A DNA stretch of 17,221 bases, from NCBI GenBank assembly GCA_000697335.1, contig JNEM01000073.1, positions 1 through 17,221 of the forward strand, written 5' to 3'. Under the pieces are notes generated by a model. That model worked only from the letters and a program-made list of their open reading frames with translations. It was not told where the DNA came from and searched no databases. Positions 1 to 9,955 of the stretch are shown piece after piece. This stretch comes from Conidiobolus incongruus B7586. Its lineage: Eukaryota; Entomophthoromycota; Entomophthoromycetes; Entomophthorales; Conidiobolaceae. The first letter of the stretch is position 1, and each line of letters starts with the position of its first letter. A program made the position numbers and the translations under genes.

Positions 1-2085
1 TTTCATTTTATAATTTACTTTTATGGGTTAATATAAAAAGGTTATTTAGATAATAATTAGTAAAATATTGATAGACTTAATTTAGTTAATCAAGTCCTTA
101 ATAGTATATCAAAATAAGGAAAGATATTCATTAAATAATAATTGTTATTATATTTATCCAATTAATATTTAAAATTTTAATAGTTAGAATAATTATTTTT
201 TAAAAAAATAAGCATATTTTTAGGTAATATATAATCAATAATAAATAAATTAATTTATAACAAAAATCCTTTTTATAAATTTAAATTAATAAACACTTAT
301 TCAAAAGCATATGTTAATCATTAAAATAGATTATAATATTATTTGGTTTATTCTTTAATTTTTAAAAGTTAATTAATAATTAAGAAGTTTTATATTAACT
401 ATTAAAAACAATAATTGCTAACTTTTGTTCTAATGTTAAATCAAATATACTTATTATTTTATATAGTTTTTTTGAAAATGAAAAAAATTAAAGGTACAAA
501 AGATTCCTTATATAAAAAATTAAAAAACGCTATAATATCTAGTATATTGACGATATTGAAATTTAAATACTTATAATTGCTTTAGGTAATTACAAAATAT
601 GTTTTCAAGAAAATCAATCCTAATTAGCAAATTAAACTAGTTTACAAAAGATTAAATTTTGGATTTTATTAAAAGTAGCCAATATTTAAGTATCAAGATC
701 TCGACAGATATATGCCAAAAAGTTATTAATATTAAAAAAGATATTAATTTTATATCTTATATTACGCTTTAGTAGACATTTATTAATAAATATATTAAAT
801 TATGATTTTAAAATATGTAATTATCTGATATTTATAATATAATTAAAATAATTCTGATATTGAAATGAAATATTTGTATTGATTTTTAAAATTATAACCA
901 CTTTCCTTAATAACAGACTATATGACTTTATTTATCTTATATTAATCACCTAATTGTAACTTTAATTTTAATTATAATATATTAGATATCATTTAATTTA
1001 ATTTTTTAAATCAAGCAAATAAATGTTAATAATCGTTAATATTATGTTCAAAATATTGATGATTGACTAAATCAAGCTATTATATATAATTATATTCTTA
1101 GACTAATCAATGATTTTTTTGGTTCATGGTTATAACTTTGTTTTAGCATTTTACTTGTATATTAATCAAAAAATATATAATATCAACTTTATTGATATCT
1201 ATTTTTAAATATAATAGTTATTAATGCTAATATCACTATAATTAATTATTTTATTATTTGTCAATGTAATTCAAAATATTGAATTAATAAAATGAATCTA
1301 GAATTATTAAAAAGTATTAAACGATAAATACTATAACGTATATAATTCAATTATTTTTCATCATTAGTCTAATTTTCACTTCATAATTTATATTATATTC
1401 TTAGAATTATAAAATTTATTTTTTATTGGTGATAATCTATATAACTAAATAACCGATATAATAGTTAAGTTGATAAATACTATTAAAATAATTCAAATAT
1501 ATATAAATTCAAGGTTGATATTTCTAATAAATTGGAAAAATCATATATTATTGTATATTACAGATATATAAATAGTTGCTAATTAACGAATATTTTTTGT
1601 ATTTAGATAATTTGTGTTCTTAAATTTAACAAAAAAATTAATTAGAAATTGAAATTATTAAAATATATATTATAATCAAACAAGTATAAAAATTATTTTA
1701 ATTTATAATATTCTTTTATATTTTGATCAATAGTTGATAAATAATATTATTATTTAAAATATTATAGTGAGTGTAGATATAAAGCTTCGTAGATGAATTA
1801 TTAATAACTCAATAACATAAATTTCCAAATTAAAATAATATAAAAATAATTATAAAAAGAATTTTTATTTTTTCTAAAATTTGATTTGTGACATTTCGTA
1901 TAATATTGAATTACTTATGATTTTTGAATAAGTAATCAAATTTGTATTTTCCAACAAAATTTGTAAAATATTTAATTTTCGATATAGGTCAGTTATATAT
2001 TAATCAACCAAAATGATTATATGCAACTGAAATAATAGATTGATTTACGAATTAAAAATTAAAGCAAGAACATAAGGTTGAAGAT

Positions 2086-2105
2086 ACAAATATTTCAATA
2101 TTTGT
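2086..2105. repeat. Short inverted repeat (8-bp stem)
   Basis: ACAAATAT and ATATTTGT are perfect inverted arms around a TTCA loop. The arms are almost pure AT, so chance occurrence in this background is likely. No function is proposed. Confidence 0.4.
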
Positions 2106-2300
2106 GAATATAACCTATAATATCGTTTTTAACTTTAACACATTCAAAAAATTCCAAATGATTCCATAGTCGTGATAATTTTATTTTGCTTGAGTAATAG
2201 ATAGTATTAAATATCTGAAATTGGACATAATGCATGGGTAAAATGAATAAATCACTGAAAATAAGAATATTGTAAAATATTGGGAAGGCTATTTATTATA

Positions 2301-2308
2301 TTCCGGAA
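2301..2308. promoter_or_regulatory. TTCCGGAA palindrome upstream of UGT copy 1
   Basis: The perfect 8-bp palindrome TTCCGGAA begins 503 bp before the copy 1 start codon, in DNA where G+C is scarce. It contains the inverted TTCnnGAA arrangement known from heat-shock elements. A related 11-bp form, TTTCCCGGAAA, lies at 12463-12473 upstream of copy 3. A regulatory role is inference. Confidence 0.25.
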
Positions 2309-2744
2309 ATATGAATTAAATCGGAATTAATTTTATCCTAAATATGAAATTGATATCTAATTGATGATGATTTCAATTTAAGATTTATAATGATTACAAT
2401 TTTTATAGTTTTAACAGGTTAATATTCTTCAATTCTCTCAACTTTCATTTAGAAACAACCAATGTCCAATTTTTGATAAAAATTTCTAAGATCGCATATT
2501 ATTACTAAAAATTAACATGATTTGATTAAGTTACTAAATTTGGTATTTCATAATATTTCAATAATTGGATGAATTGAGCAATACATCAAGAAAGGTATTG
2601 GAAAAAAAATATTACTAGATATAGTAATATGAAGTCATTATCCCAAAATTAAATTTGATTTCAATTAAGTTCAGAAAAAATTATATTTCATTGATTAATT
2701 TCATGGTTCATCCGTGTGAATTCAAATCAAATTTGTATTATATC

Positions 2745-2768
2745 AAACTAGAAATTTCATTCTTACAG
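2745..2768 (+). promoter_or_regulatory. Possible branch site and 3' splice acceptor in the 5' leader of UGT copy 1
   Basis: AAACTAG at 2745-2751 is followed, after a T-rich stretch, by TTACAG at 2763-2768, which lies 35 bases before the start codon. The layout looks like a branch region plus acceptor of a 5' UTR intron. A similar ACTAG to TTACAG arrangement lies just before the pseudogene start (8372-8396). No donor site could be chosen with confidence. Confidence 0.25.
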
Positions 2769-2803
2769 TTGATATTTCAAAGAAAATTGGATTTTTTAAT
2801 ATA

Positions 2804-4462
2804 ATGAAATTTAGTATCACATCAACTCTAGCACTGCTAGCTAGTACAGTATCTTCTCAATCTATCCCCATCGACTCTAAACCCCTGCACATCGGTGTCT
2901 CAATGGGATGGGCCACCCGATCGCATATAAAGTATCTGTTAGACATTCTGGAACTCGTCAGTGCCAAAGGCCATCGCGTTACTTACGTCTCCATAGACAA
3001 TTACAAAAAATTTGGGAAAGGGTATAATGTTACGCACTTCAGTCTTGGAAATATCCCTATCGAAGTAGATGATTTAGTAGTGGATATTGATCCCTTTGCG
3101 AGTGATATGAAATTAATGAATTCTTTAAAATTGACAGCTCCGGTATTCGCTGACTTTTACTCCAAAACATTCGAAAATCATGAAAGATTTTATAAAGATA
3201 ATAGACCTGATTTGATGATTTGTGATTTTGTCGCCAGTCAATGCATTGAAAGTGCTGTTAAGAATGCCATTCCTTTGATTATTGGGTATCAGTCTTTGAT
3301 CTATTCAGCTCATGCTCCTTACTTGACAATGTTAGGGGGATTGGAGCCTACCACACTCGAGGGACAATCTTTTATTGATAGATTTAGACATAGCGTCATT
3401 GACAGATTCCAAGTATTGAGAGATTATTTCGGTGCTATCGCCGCTTGGGACTACGTAAGAGAGAAGTATGGTATCCCCAAGCGTTATGCATTTCCTGCAT
3501 ACGATTATATGGGACTCGGATTGGTGAATACATTTATTGGATTGGAAAACCCTAGAAAATTACCATCCCATATTCATTTGATTGGACCTATTCTCAGTGA
3601 TGAACATCCTCCAATGGACGAAGAGTTAAAGCAATTTATGGAAAAGCACTCCAAAGTTTTATACGTTGCATTCGGTTCAGTAACCCAAACCAGACCCAAA
3701 TTAGCTCAGTACTTACTCAAAATTTTCCAAAGAGCCCTCGATGAAGGAGTAGTAGACAGTATTGTTTGGGGTGGTTTATCCAATTTTACATTGAATAGAT
3801 TCCCAACAACTTACACTCTCAACGGTAAAGAATATTCTACTCAATCCATGCTCGACGGCACCCACGAAAAGATCAAATTCATGCAGTGGGCGCCTCAAGA
3901 AGCTATCCTAAACCATCCCAACACGAAGCTTTTCCTATCTCACGGAGGTCTTGACTCCGTATTCGAATCTTTGAATGCTGGAACGCCCATGCTAATCCTA
4001 CCCTATCTTGGCGACCAACCCAGCAATGCTATGCTAATCACCGAACGTGGCATTGGGGACTATATCGAATATCCTAAGATGACGAACGAAGAAGTGTACA
4101 AAAAAATTGCTAGATTGATGGATCCCAACAATCTTGAGCTCCAGTCCAAAGTGAAGCAAATTCAACTGATTACTAAGTTCAACAGCCAGAGGAAGCAAAT
4201 GGCAGCTGATCTGGTAGAGACCTACGGCCTTAGTGCTCAAGCTTGCAGATTGTCAGAGAAACCCAAACCATTTGAAATACCATGCGAAATGAGACCATAT
4301 CTGCCTCTGGATCACAAGATTAATTGGTTGAAGGCCAATTTGATCGATGTTTACTTGGTTGCTATTTCGGCTTTTTGTTTGATAGTATTTAGTGGATTTT
4401 ATTTAATTGTTAAATTTGTAAAAGTAATTTTAAAAAATTCTAACAAGCAAAAAACTGAATAA
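2804..4462 (+). CDS. ER-membrane UDP-glycosyltransferase (GT1 family), copy 1
   Basis: A 552-residue protein, the usual size of membrane UGTs, that probably moves a sugar from a UDP-sugar to a small acceptor in the ER lumen. Residues 1-19 form a signal peptide ending near SSQS. A Rossmann-like acceptor domain follows: HIGVSMGWATRSH (29-41) puts the likely catalytic base at His41, and the partner is probably Asp141 in LMICDF. A sequon NVT lies at 75-77. The donor domain carries the UGT signature: WAPQ (362-365), SHGG (379-382), Glu388 and GDQ (403-405). A conserved segment with cysteines at 481 and 494 precedes a membrane helix at about 513-539. The tail ends KQKTE, a KXKXX ER-retrieval motif. 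There is no intron in the frame. The ATG has A at -3 and leads straight into the signal peptide. G+C varies along the gene (31/60 at 2881-2940, 20/60 at 3061-3120, 29/60 at 3961-4020). The family call is secure; donor and acceptor are unknown. Confidence 0.95.
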   Translation: MKFSITSTLALLASTVSSQSIPIDSKPLHIGVSMGWATRSHIKYLLDILELVSAKGHRVTYVSIDNYKKFGKGYNVTHFSLGNIPIEVDDLVVDIDPFASDMKLMNSLKLTAPVFADFYSKTFENHERFYKDNRPDLMICDFVASQCIESAVKNAIPLIIGYQSLIYSAHAPYLTMLGGLEPTTLEGQSFIDRFRHSVIDRFQVLRDYFGAIAAWDYVREKYGIPKRYAFPAYDYMGLGLVNTFIGLENPRKLPSHIHLIGPILSDEHPPMDEELKQFMEKHSKVLYVAFGSVTQTRPKLAQYLLKIFQRALDEGVVDSIVWGGLSNFTLNRFPTTYTLNGKEYSTQSMLDGTHEKIKFMQWAPQEAILNHPNTKLFLSHGGLDSVFESLNAGTPMLILPYLGDQPSNAMLITERGIGDYIEYPKMTNEEVYKKIARLMDPNNLELQSKVKQIQLITKFNSQRKQMAADLVETYGLSAQACRLSEKPKPFEIPCEMRPYLPLDHKINWLKANLIDVYLVAISAFCLIVFSGFYLIVKFVKVILKNSNKQKTE

Positions 4463-4463
4463 A
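4458..4463 (+). terminator. AATAAA overlapping the stop codon of UGT copy 1
   Basis: AATAAA overlaps the TAA stop at 4460-4462 and could act as a polyadenylation signal. In DNA this AT-rich the hexamer is common by chance, so the call is weak. Confidence 0.25.
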
Positions 4464-4723
4464 AATCCCAATTCTAATACAATAAGCACTTATTCAAAAC
4501 AATTTTTTCCCTCAAGCTGTTTAATATTTGATAATTATTACATCGATTTCTTTTAAGATATATTATCTATATAATTCTATAGAATGTTTACTAAATATTT
4601 ATAAATTCATTTGATGAATATAGAGGTATTATGAAAATTAATTCATTTTTTTAATATCCAGTTCAAAAACTATTTAATGGAACGCACAACCCATAATTAT
4701 TAGGATTAGAACTCCACGATATC

Positions 4724-4759
4724 ATGAATAAATGGATAAACAAATTAAGGTTAAATTAA
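4724..4759 (+). other. Possible upstream ORF of 11 codons before UGT copy 2
   Basis: ATG at 4724 runs 11 codons to TAA at 4757-4759, 89 bases before the copy 2 start. It matters only if transcription starts upstream of 4724, which cannot be seen here. Confidence 0.15.
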
Positions 4760-4773
4760 ACCTAAATTAACCT
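4748..4773. repeat. Inverted repeat AGGTTAA / TTAACCT in the copy 2 promoter
   Basis: AGGTTAA (4748-4754) and TTAACCT (4767-4773) are perfect 7-base inverted arms, with a further AACCT between them. The repeat lies about 75 bases upstream of the copy 2 start. It could be a protein-binding site, but chance is possible in AT-rich DNA. Confidence 0.25.
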
Positions 4774-4848
4774 CCATTTCACTAATCCATTGCAAATTTA
4801 TCAAATATTATAACGCTAATTTTTAACTTAATATCCTAATATATTGTT

Positions 4849-6513
4849 ATGAAATTACAATTTTTAGGATATTTATTATCTCTGTCCACTACAATCCTAT
4901 GCCAATCGGTCCCAATCTTAGATGATAAACCTTTACACATTGGTATCTCTATCACATTCGCTACAAGATCCCATATCAAGTACATATTGGAAATCACGAA
5001 ACTCTTAAATGATAAAGGTCACCGCGTCACTTACTTAAGCATTGATCAACTTGGACAATTCTCAAATGGCTATAATGTAACACACTATAGTTTGGGCAAG
5101 CAAGAGATTTTGAGTGAAAATTTTGGCGATATGAAGCCATTCACAGGTGCAGATGCATTTGACAAAGGATTCGATGCGATGGTCAAGACATTCGCGGAGA
5201 TCTACGACGATTCCTTCCGAAATTACGAGAAGTTTTACGGTGAGGATAGGCCCGATGTAATGATTTGCGATTATAATGCTAGTAGTTGTATTGAATCGGC
5301 CATCAAACATGGTGTTCCTTTCGTTATCGGTTATCAGTCTCTCATCTTTGCTGCTAATGCACCCTACGTTACGTTGAGTGGTCTTTTGGAGCCTACCACC
5401 ATTGAAACCCTTGGATTTTTGCAAAGGTTGAAGCACGGATTGATAGATCCCTTAATGAAAGTGAAGACCAATTACCCATTCATGAGATCGATTGCACCAC
5501 ATCGCAGGAAGTATGGTGTACCCGAAACTTGGCAATTCCCTGTTTACAGTCACTTGGGATTGGGTATTGCCAACTCATATGTAGGATTTGAGCAACCTAG
5601 GAAAATTTCGAGTCATATTCATTTAGTGGGACCTGTTTTAGACGATACTGTACCTGAGTTACCCAACGATATTAGAGAATTCTTGGATGCCAAGCCTAAG
5701 GTAATGTATGTGGCATTTGGCTCTATGATTCGAATGATACCCGAATTAACTATCAATTTATTACAACACTTCCAAAAGCTCTTGAATGAGGGACATATTG
5801 ATGGGATCATTTGGGGAGGTCTCAAACATAACAATTTTGAAGATTTCCCAAAAACTTATATATTGGACAACAAAGAATACAGTACATCAAGCATTTTTCA
5901 AGGAACTCACCCTCAAATCAAATTGATGAAATGGACCCCCCAAGAATCTATATTAAATCACGCTAATACAAAATTATTCCTCAGTCACGGAGGCTTGGAC
6001 TCTGTTTACGAATCCCTCAACTCCGGAACACCTCTTATCGTCCTACCATTCTTTGGGGACCAACCTCGCAACGCCATGCTGATTACAGAGTATGGAGTAG
6101 GTGACTATATCGAATGGCCTACGATGTCTCCAGATTTGATATATTCTAAATTTGTCAAGTTATTAAATCCTGAGAATCTCGAATTGAAGTCCAAAATCCA
6201 ACAATTACAGCTTATTACTAAACTCAGTGCGAAACGCAAAACCTTAGCAGCTGATTTGATAGAGACTTACGCTATGAGTGCAAGAACTTGCAGAGCTTAT
6301 GCAACTCCCAAACCATTTGAAGAAGTGCCTTGCGAGATGAAACCGTTCTTGCCCTTGGACTACACGATGCCATGGTGGCAAGCAAATTTGTGGGATTGTT
6401 ATCTAGTGTTTGGTCTGTTAACCACCTTTGTAATAGTTGGTATTTTTGTTAGTATTTGGAAAGTCTTTAAATATTTATTCATAATTACCAAATCCAAAAC
6501 TAAAACTGAATAA
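4849..6513 (+). CDS. ER-membrane UDP-glycosyltransferase (GT1 family), copy 2
   Basis: A 554-residue paralogue of copy 1 with the same domain order. A signal peptide occupies about residues 1-19, ending near LCQS. The likely catalytic His42 is in ATRSH and the likely partner Asp141 is in VMICDY. The shared sequon NVT is at 76-78. The donor-site signature reads WTPQ (362-365), SHGG (379-382), Glu388 and GDQ (403-405). The Cys-bearing PKPFEEVPCE segment precedes a membrane helix at about 516-538, and the tail ends KTKTE, again KXKXX. Over residues 371-420 it matches copy 1 at 39 of 50 positions, yet synonymous codons differ widely, so the duplication is not recent. The start ATG has G at -3 and fits the family N-terminus. 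The gene is intronless, uses the standard code and lies 386 bp behind copy 1 with its own room for a promoter. Confidence 0.95.
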   Translation: MKLQFLGYLLSLSTTILCQSVPILDDKPLHIGISITFATRSHIKYILEITKLLNDKGHRVTYLSIDQLGQFSNGYNVTHYSLGKQEILSENFGDMKPFTGADAFDKGFDAMVKTFAEIYDDSFRNYEKFYGEDRPDVMICDYNASSCIESAIKHGVPFVIGYQSLIFAANAPYVTLSGLLEPTTIETLGFLQRLKHGLIDPLMKVKTNYPFMRSIAPHRRKYGVPETWQFPVYSHLGLGIANSYVGFEQPRKISSHIHLVGPVLDDTVPELPNDIREFLDAKPKVMYVAFGSMIRMIPELTINLLQHFQKLLNEGHIDGIIWGGLKHNNFEDFPKTYILDNKEYSTSSIFQGTHPQIKLMKWTPQESILNHANTKLFLSHGGLDSVYESLNSGTPLIVLPFFGDQPRNAMLITEYGVGDYIEWPTMSPDLIYSKFVKLLNPENLELKSKIQQLQLITKLSAKRKTLAADLIETYAMSARTCRAYATPKPFEEVPCEMKPFLPLDYTMPWWQANLWDCYLVFGLLTTFVIVGIFVSIWKVFKYLFIITKSKTKTE

Positions 6514-6619
6514 TTATAAACAATATTAAAATTATTTATTTGGTTGAATTAAATTTAATAGAATATATACAACTAAGAATTTTATTACTATCTTCATATT
6601 CGTTAAAAATTCTTTTCTC

Positions 6620-6625
6620 AATAAA
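6620..6625 (+). terminator. Possible polyadenylation signal of UGT copy 2
   Basis: This is the nearest clear AATAAA after the copy 2 stop, at about 107 bases, directly followed by the TA repeat. Weak, because the hexamer is frequent in AT-rich DNA. Confidence 0.2.
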
Positions 6626-6626
6626 T

Positions 6627-6647
6627 TATATATATATATATATATAT
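6627..6647. repeat. (TA)n microsatellite
   Basis: Ten uninterrupted TA units plus one T. It is a simple repeat with no further inferred role. Confidence 0.9.
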
Positions 6648-7595
6648 TTAATTGAATTTAAAACTTGGAAATAAGAAATGTTCTGGTTTGGTTTTTATTA
6701 GTTGTTTATAAATATAACAAAATTTTTTAAATTAATTTGAAATGATTTAAGAGCTAAATATATAATGATAATTTTTCCCAATTATATTATTACATTATAT
6801 TTAATATATTCGATAATATGTGGTTTAAATACAATGTCTTGAGATTTTATTCATTGCACAGAGTTTGTATTGCAATAAAATAATTGATATTGAAAAACAT
6901 ATCATAAACAAACAAAAGTAGTTCCTAAATCAGACTATTTTAAGAATCTGGTGTAAAATAGATATTATGGCAAAAATATTTGCTATAATTTATAGCTTGG
7001 AGTAACATTTAAATATTAGAATTTTAATTCTACATTTCAGTGCATATTTAATCATTGTATATTATTTTGGTATTTGATAAACTGATATAATATAGTGAAG
7101 TAATAATTATACATGAATCCAATTGAATAATGAGAATTGCTACGATACATCATATTGTAATTTGCTACAATTCTATATCCAAGATTGTATAATGTCATAA
7201 CACATATTTTTATATATCTATCTGGAAATCACTTTGAATATGAGCAATTCTAAGTTAAGAACTTAATTACAAAACAAAAATATTATTATTTTTATTTAAT
7301 TATCTTTAGTTTAATAAACGGTATATAAATATACAAACTATGATAATATTATTGATAATATTCTTTAAATAAAATATACTCTGTTTAATTGCAATTAGAA
7401 TTTAATTTTTGAGTATATATTTGATTTAAAAAATATTAATGAGATCACTTTAATTAGAATCACTCATATTAAAATGGTTCATAAATTTTCTATTGAAAAA
7501 TATATGCATAATGATAGATATTTGATGTGTCGTTTGATTCAATATATCAATAAAAAATTTCGATAATATTAGTAAAATAATGCATAAATCAGTAC

Positions 7596-7602
7596 GACGC
7601 GT
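7596..7602. promoter_or_regulatory. GACGCGT (MCB-like) site 800 bp upstream of the pseudogene
   Basis: ACGCGT is the core of the fungal MCB element bound by MBF-type factors. It is rare in DNA of this composition. The only other copy I noticed is at 11562-11568, also preceded by G. A function at this distance is speculative. Confidence 0.15.
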
Positions 7603-8371
7603 GTAATATGTATAACAAACCATCAAACTAAATACTCGACATTTAAAACTCATATCATTATGAATTAATTATTTCTGTGAATTAAAATTATATTTGTATA
7701 TTTTTTCTGTATTGTGAATTATGAAAACGTTTATTTATTAAATAATTGTGAGTACAATTGAAACACAAAATGGTAGAATGATTTAGCCAACATGAAATTT
7801 TAAATGATTAATAATTATCAATATTAAATATAGTATAAGGTAATCCATAAAGTAAATGGCATTACAAATATGAAAACCTACCTACTGGTTTGAAAAACAA
7901 AATACGGCATAAATAATCTATATAGGAGCAACAGAATAATAAAATCAATATTTTTAAGTCAATTCAAAAATTGAATTTCATTATGTAAATCAGAATGTGA
8001 TCAATTAAATTTTCCAATATTTGGAATAATTGTGATTTGTGAATATATAATTGTACTTATTCATGTTAATATTCAGCTAAGTATTACTTCTACTATTATT
8101 CCATAGTATAATAGTAAGTGATAATTTTTTAAATAAAATAATTTATAAAAAATCAAACTACAAAATAACAATTTATTTCAATAGTTTAATTAGATATTAT
8201 CTTTTTCTTATCATAAAATTTACATATCTATAATAAAAAGTTTTCAAATCTATTTAAATTTTTGAGATATGTATCCTTTACAAAAATGTTTGAACTACAA
8301 AACTAATGATTTTGTCAATTCAATATATTTCAATATAGAATAACCCAATTTAACTTTTTTGATATTTAAAC

Positions 8372-8396
8372 ACTAGTCTTCAAATTTTGTTTACAG
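8372..8396 (+). promoter_or_regulatory. Acceptor-like site just before the UGT pseudogene
   Basis: ACTAG (8372-8376), a T-rich stretch and TTACAG (8391-8396) end five bases before the decayed start codon at 8402. The arrangement parallels 2745-2768 before copy 1. It may be a relic of a shared leader intron. Confidence 0.25.
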
Positions 8397-8401
8397 GAAA
8401 C

Positions 8402-9955
8402 ATAAAGTTGAATATTTTTAGGATTTAATAGTGATTTGAATTAGAATGAAAAAATCGACATTAGTAAAGTCAAACTTTTTATATTTCTGCCATTATCATT
8501 TTAGTGAACCGATCTCTTATCCATTGTTCGCGGTATATAACAGCAATTTTTGCTAAGTGAGGACATAAATGTCCTATATGTCAATCACGATAACGAAGAA
8601 ATTAGAAAACAAGCATAATGCCACCCAATATCTGAAAGATTTTGATACCAATAACAAGTATTTGAACTACAATTATTTTACTAAGATAGACGTCACTTTT
8701 AATTGAGTAACCAAAAAATTCGCACAATTACCTAAAATTTATAATCAAAAACGGACCTGATTATAAGCGGCTTCTTATCAGGCACTTGTATGAACTTCCC
8801 TCCCCCCCCCAAAGCATTCTATACCTATGATGATTGATTTTAAATCTCTAGATGTTGCTTAATGCACATTTTATTTGACATTGAGCGGCTGATTGTGCCC
8901 GAAAACAATCAAATATTTTACTTTTGCAGAGGGATATAAGTATGATATTATCAACAAACCAAAAATAATTATGGATTACTATCTTCAAAAATAAGTATCA
9001 GCGAAGCCAAACAATACCATCAGGTTTTTACCACCCTGAGTATAATGGAATTTTCTCCAAATCAGGTTTAGATCTTGTAAGGTCATATATTGGTTTATAT
9101 GATATAAGAAGCCTGTCAACTCACATTTTAACTGTTGGTCCTACAATGTCGAACTAATTACCTACTTTATCCTGAGATCTTCAATTTTTTAGATTAACCA
9201 AAGTATTATATGTAGCTTTAATTTCCAAGGCTTAGCTCATACTCGATTTAGGAATCAATTGGCTACATCATTCCCAGTGACTACTTAACAATAGTAAGCT
9301 CGATAGGATTATATGGGGCGTTTGGCAAAGACTAATTTAGAAGGATATCCCAACACTTTTACAGTTGATAATGCTGAATACGCCACCGAATCCATTATCA
9401 AGGGTAAAAATGAAAAATTTGAGTTACTCAAATTGGTACCACAAGAAGTCATATTGAATCATCTTCTACTATATTGTTTAAGTGGCATGGAGGTCATCAA
9501 AGTGTCAGTAAATCGATTCAATTTAAGGTGCCTAAAATAAATATGTCATATGCAGCTGACTAACTCCGTAATGACAAACTGATCACTGAAAGAGATATAG
9601 AAAACTATACTTATGACCAACGGGTGGGGATAGCTTGGTTTACAAAAATTCACCCAGCCACTAGATCCTAACAATAACAAATTACAGTGTCAATAAGCTA
9701 ATATCAATCAATTAATAAGTTAGCTAAAAAGGTAAATCAATGTCAGCTCGCTTAAATGAATTGTACATATTTAACCTGAAGGCTTGAAGAACTGTTGAAA
9801 TCCATACTCCTTTTGAAGTACCAAGGAAAATTAACATTTTCTTATCTACGGTTCAATCTATCTCACTAACCAAAGCCAATTTAATTTATGTTCATTTTGT
9901 ATTTGATTTGCTTGTTATTCTTATATTGATTATAAATTGTAAATTCAATTTCTGA
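8402..9955 (+). pseudogene. Decayed full-length UDP-glycosyltransferase, related to copy 3
   Basis: The whole UGT can be followed here with many stops and several small frame changes. The ancestral start appears as ATA at 8402, and one extra base near 8411 leads into a relic signal peptide (FLGF, as in copy 2). The segment 8463-8501 aligns without gaps to DDKPLHIGISITF of copy 2. One base is missing in the Arg codon at 8511, and the next catalytic His codon reads CTT (8516-8518). Another frame change lies near 8567. MSYMSI and the sequon NAT follow. The catalytic Asp of the ICDF motif is now Gly (8769-8771). Later blocks match SYIGL and GP...S of the middle region, KVLYVA, IIWG, VDNAEY...TESI (9367-9399), VPQEVILNH, HGG, and LITE with the Gln of GDQ replaced by TAA (9561-9563). 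KANLI and a hydrophobic membrane segment precede TGA at 9953-9955. The remaining 75-codon open stretch (9313-9540) is only a fragment of this relic. Wording such as GKNEKFELLK and VDNxEY is nearest copy 3. Not functional as a UGT. Confidence 0.93.
8802..8810. repeat. Nine-base C run inside the pseudogene
   Basis: Nine C in a row, just after CCCT, stands out in DNA this poor in G+C. It lies in a degraded part of the pseudogene after the ICDF-equivalent motif and may have grown by slippage after the gene died. Confidence 0.85.

Larger units (their letters stand above)
1..2803. other. AT-rich intergenic region, no gene seen
   Basis: This stretch is strongly AT-rich (9 of the first 60 bases are G or C) and every frame on both strands is closed by frequent stops. 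I found no open frame of useful length, no tRNA-like cloverleaf and no recognisable transposon part. It contains an 8-bp-stem hairpin (2086-2105), a TTCCGGAA palindrome (2301-2308) and an acceptor-like site near its right end (2745-2768). The last few hundred bases should hold the promoter of the UGT gene at 2804. Confidence 0.75.
4463..4848. promoter_or_regulatory. Spacer and likely promoter of UGT copy 2
   Basis: These 386 bases must hold the 3' end of copy 1 and the promoter of copy 2, so the two genes are closely packed in tandem. No clear TATA box was found close to the start. Visible items are AACCCAT at 4688-4694, a small upstream ORF (4724-4759) and an inverted repeat AGGTTAA...TTAACCT (4748-4773). 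Unlike the other copies, no TTWCAG acceptor-like site lies just before the start. Confidence 0.4.
6514..8401. other. AT-rich spacer, no gene seen
   Basis: Between copy 2 and the pseudogene I see only low-GC DNA with frequent stops. It holds AATAAA at 6620-6625, about 107 bases past the copy 2 stop, a (TA)n run at 6627-6647 and a single GACGCGT at 7596-7602. A 67-codon open frame on the minus strand (7450-7653) has no recognisable content and is not called. The last bases before 8402 resemble a splice acceptor. Confidence 0.7.

Noticed and set aside
288-4502. CACTTATTCAAAA shared near 294 and 4488
   Set aside because: Thirteen mostly A/T bases with no extended homology; chance cannot be excluded.
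5062-5436. 124-codon open frame on the - strand inside UGT copy 2
   Set aside because: It lies wholly antisense to a well-supported coding region and is explained by that gene's codon use.
7450-7653. 67-codon open frame on the - strand
   Set aside because: Hydrophobic and AT-driven composition with no recognisable domain; likely chance.
8446-8520. ATG at 8446 as the pseudogene start
   Set aside because: The alignment to copies 1 and 2 continues upstream in another frame to ATA at 8402, which better explains the signal-peptide remnant.
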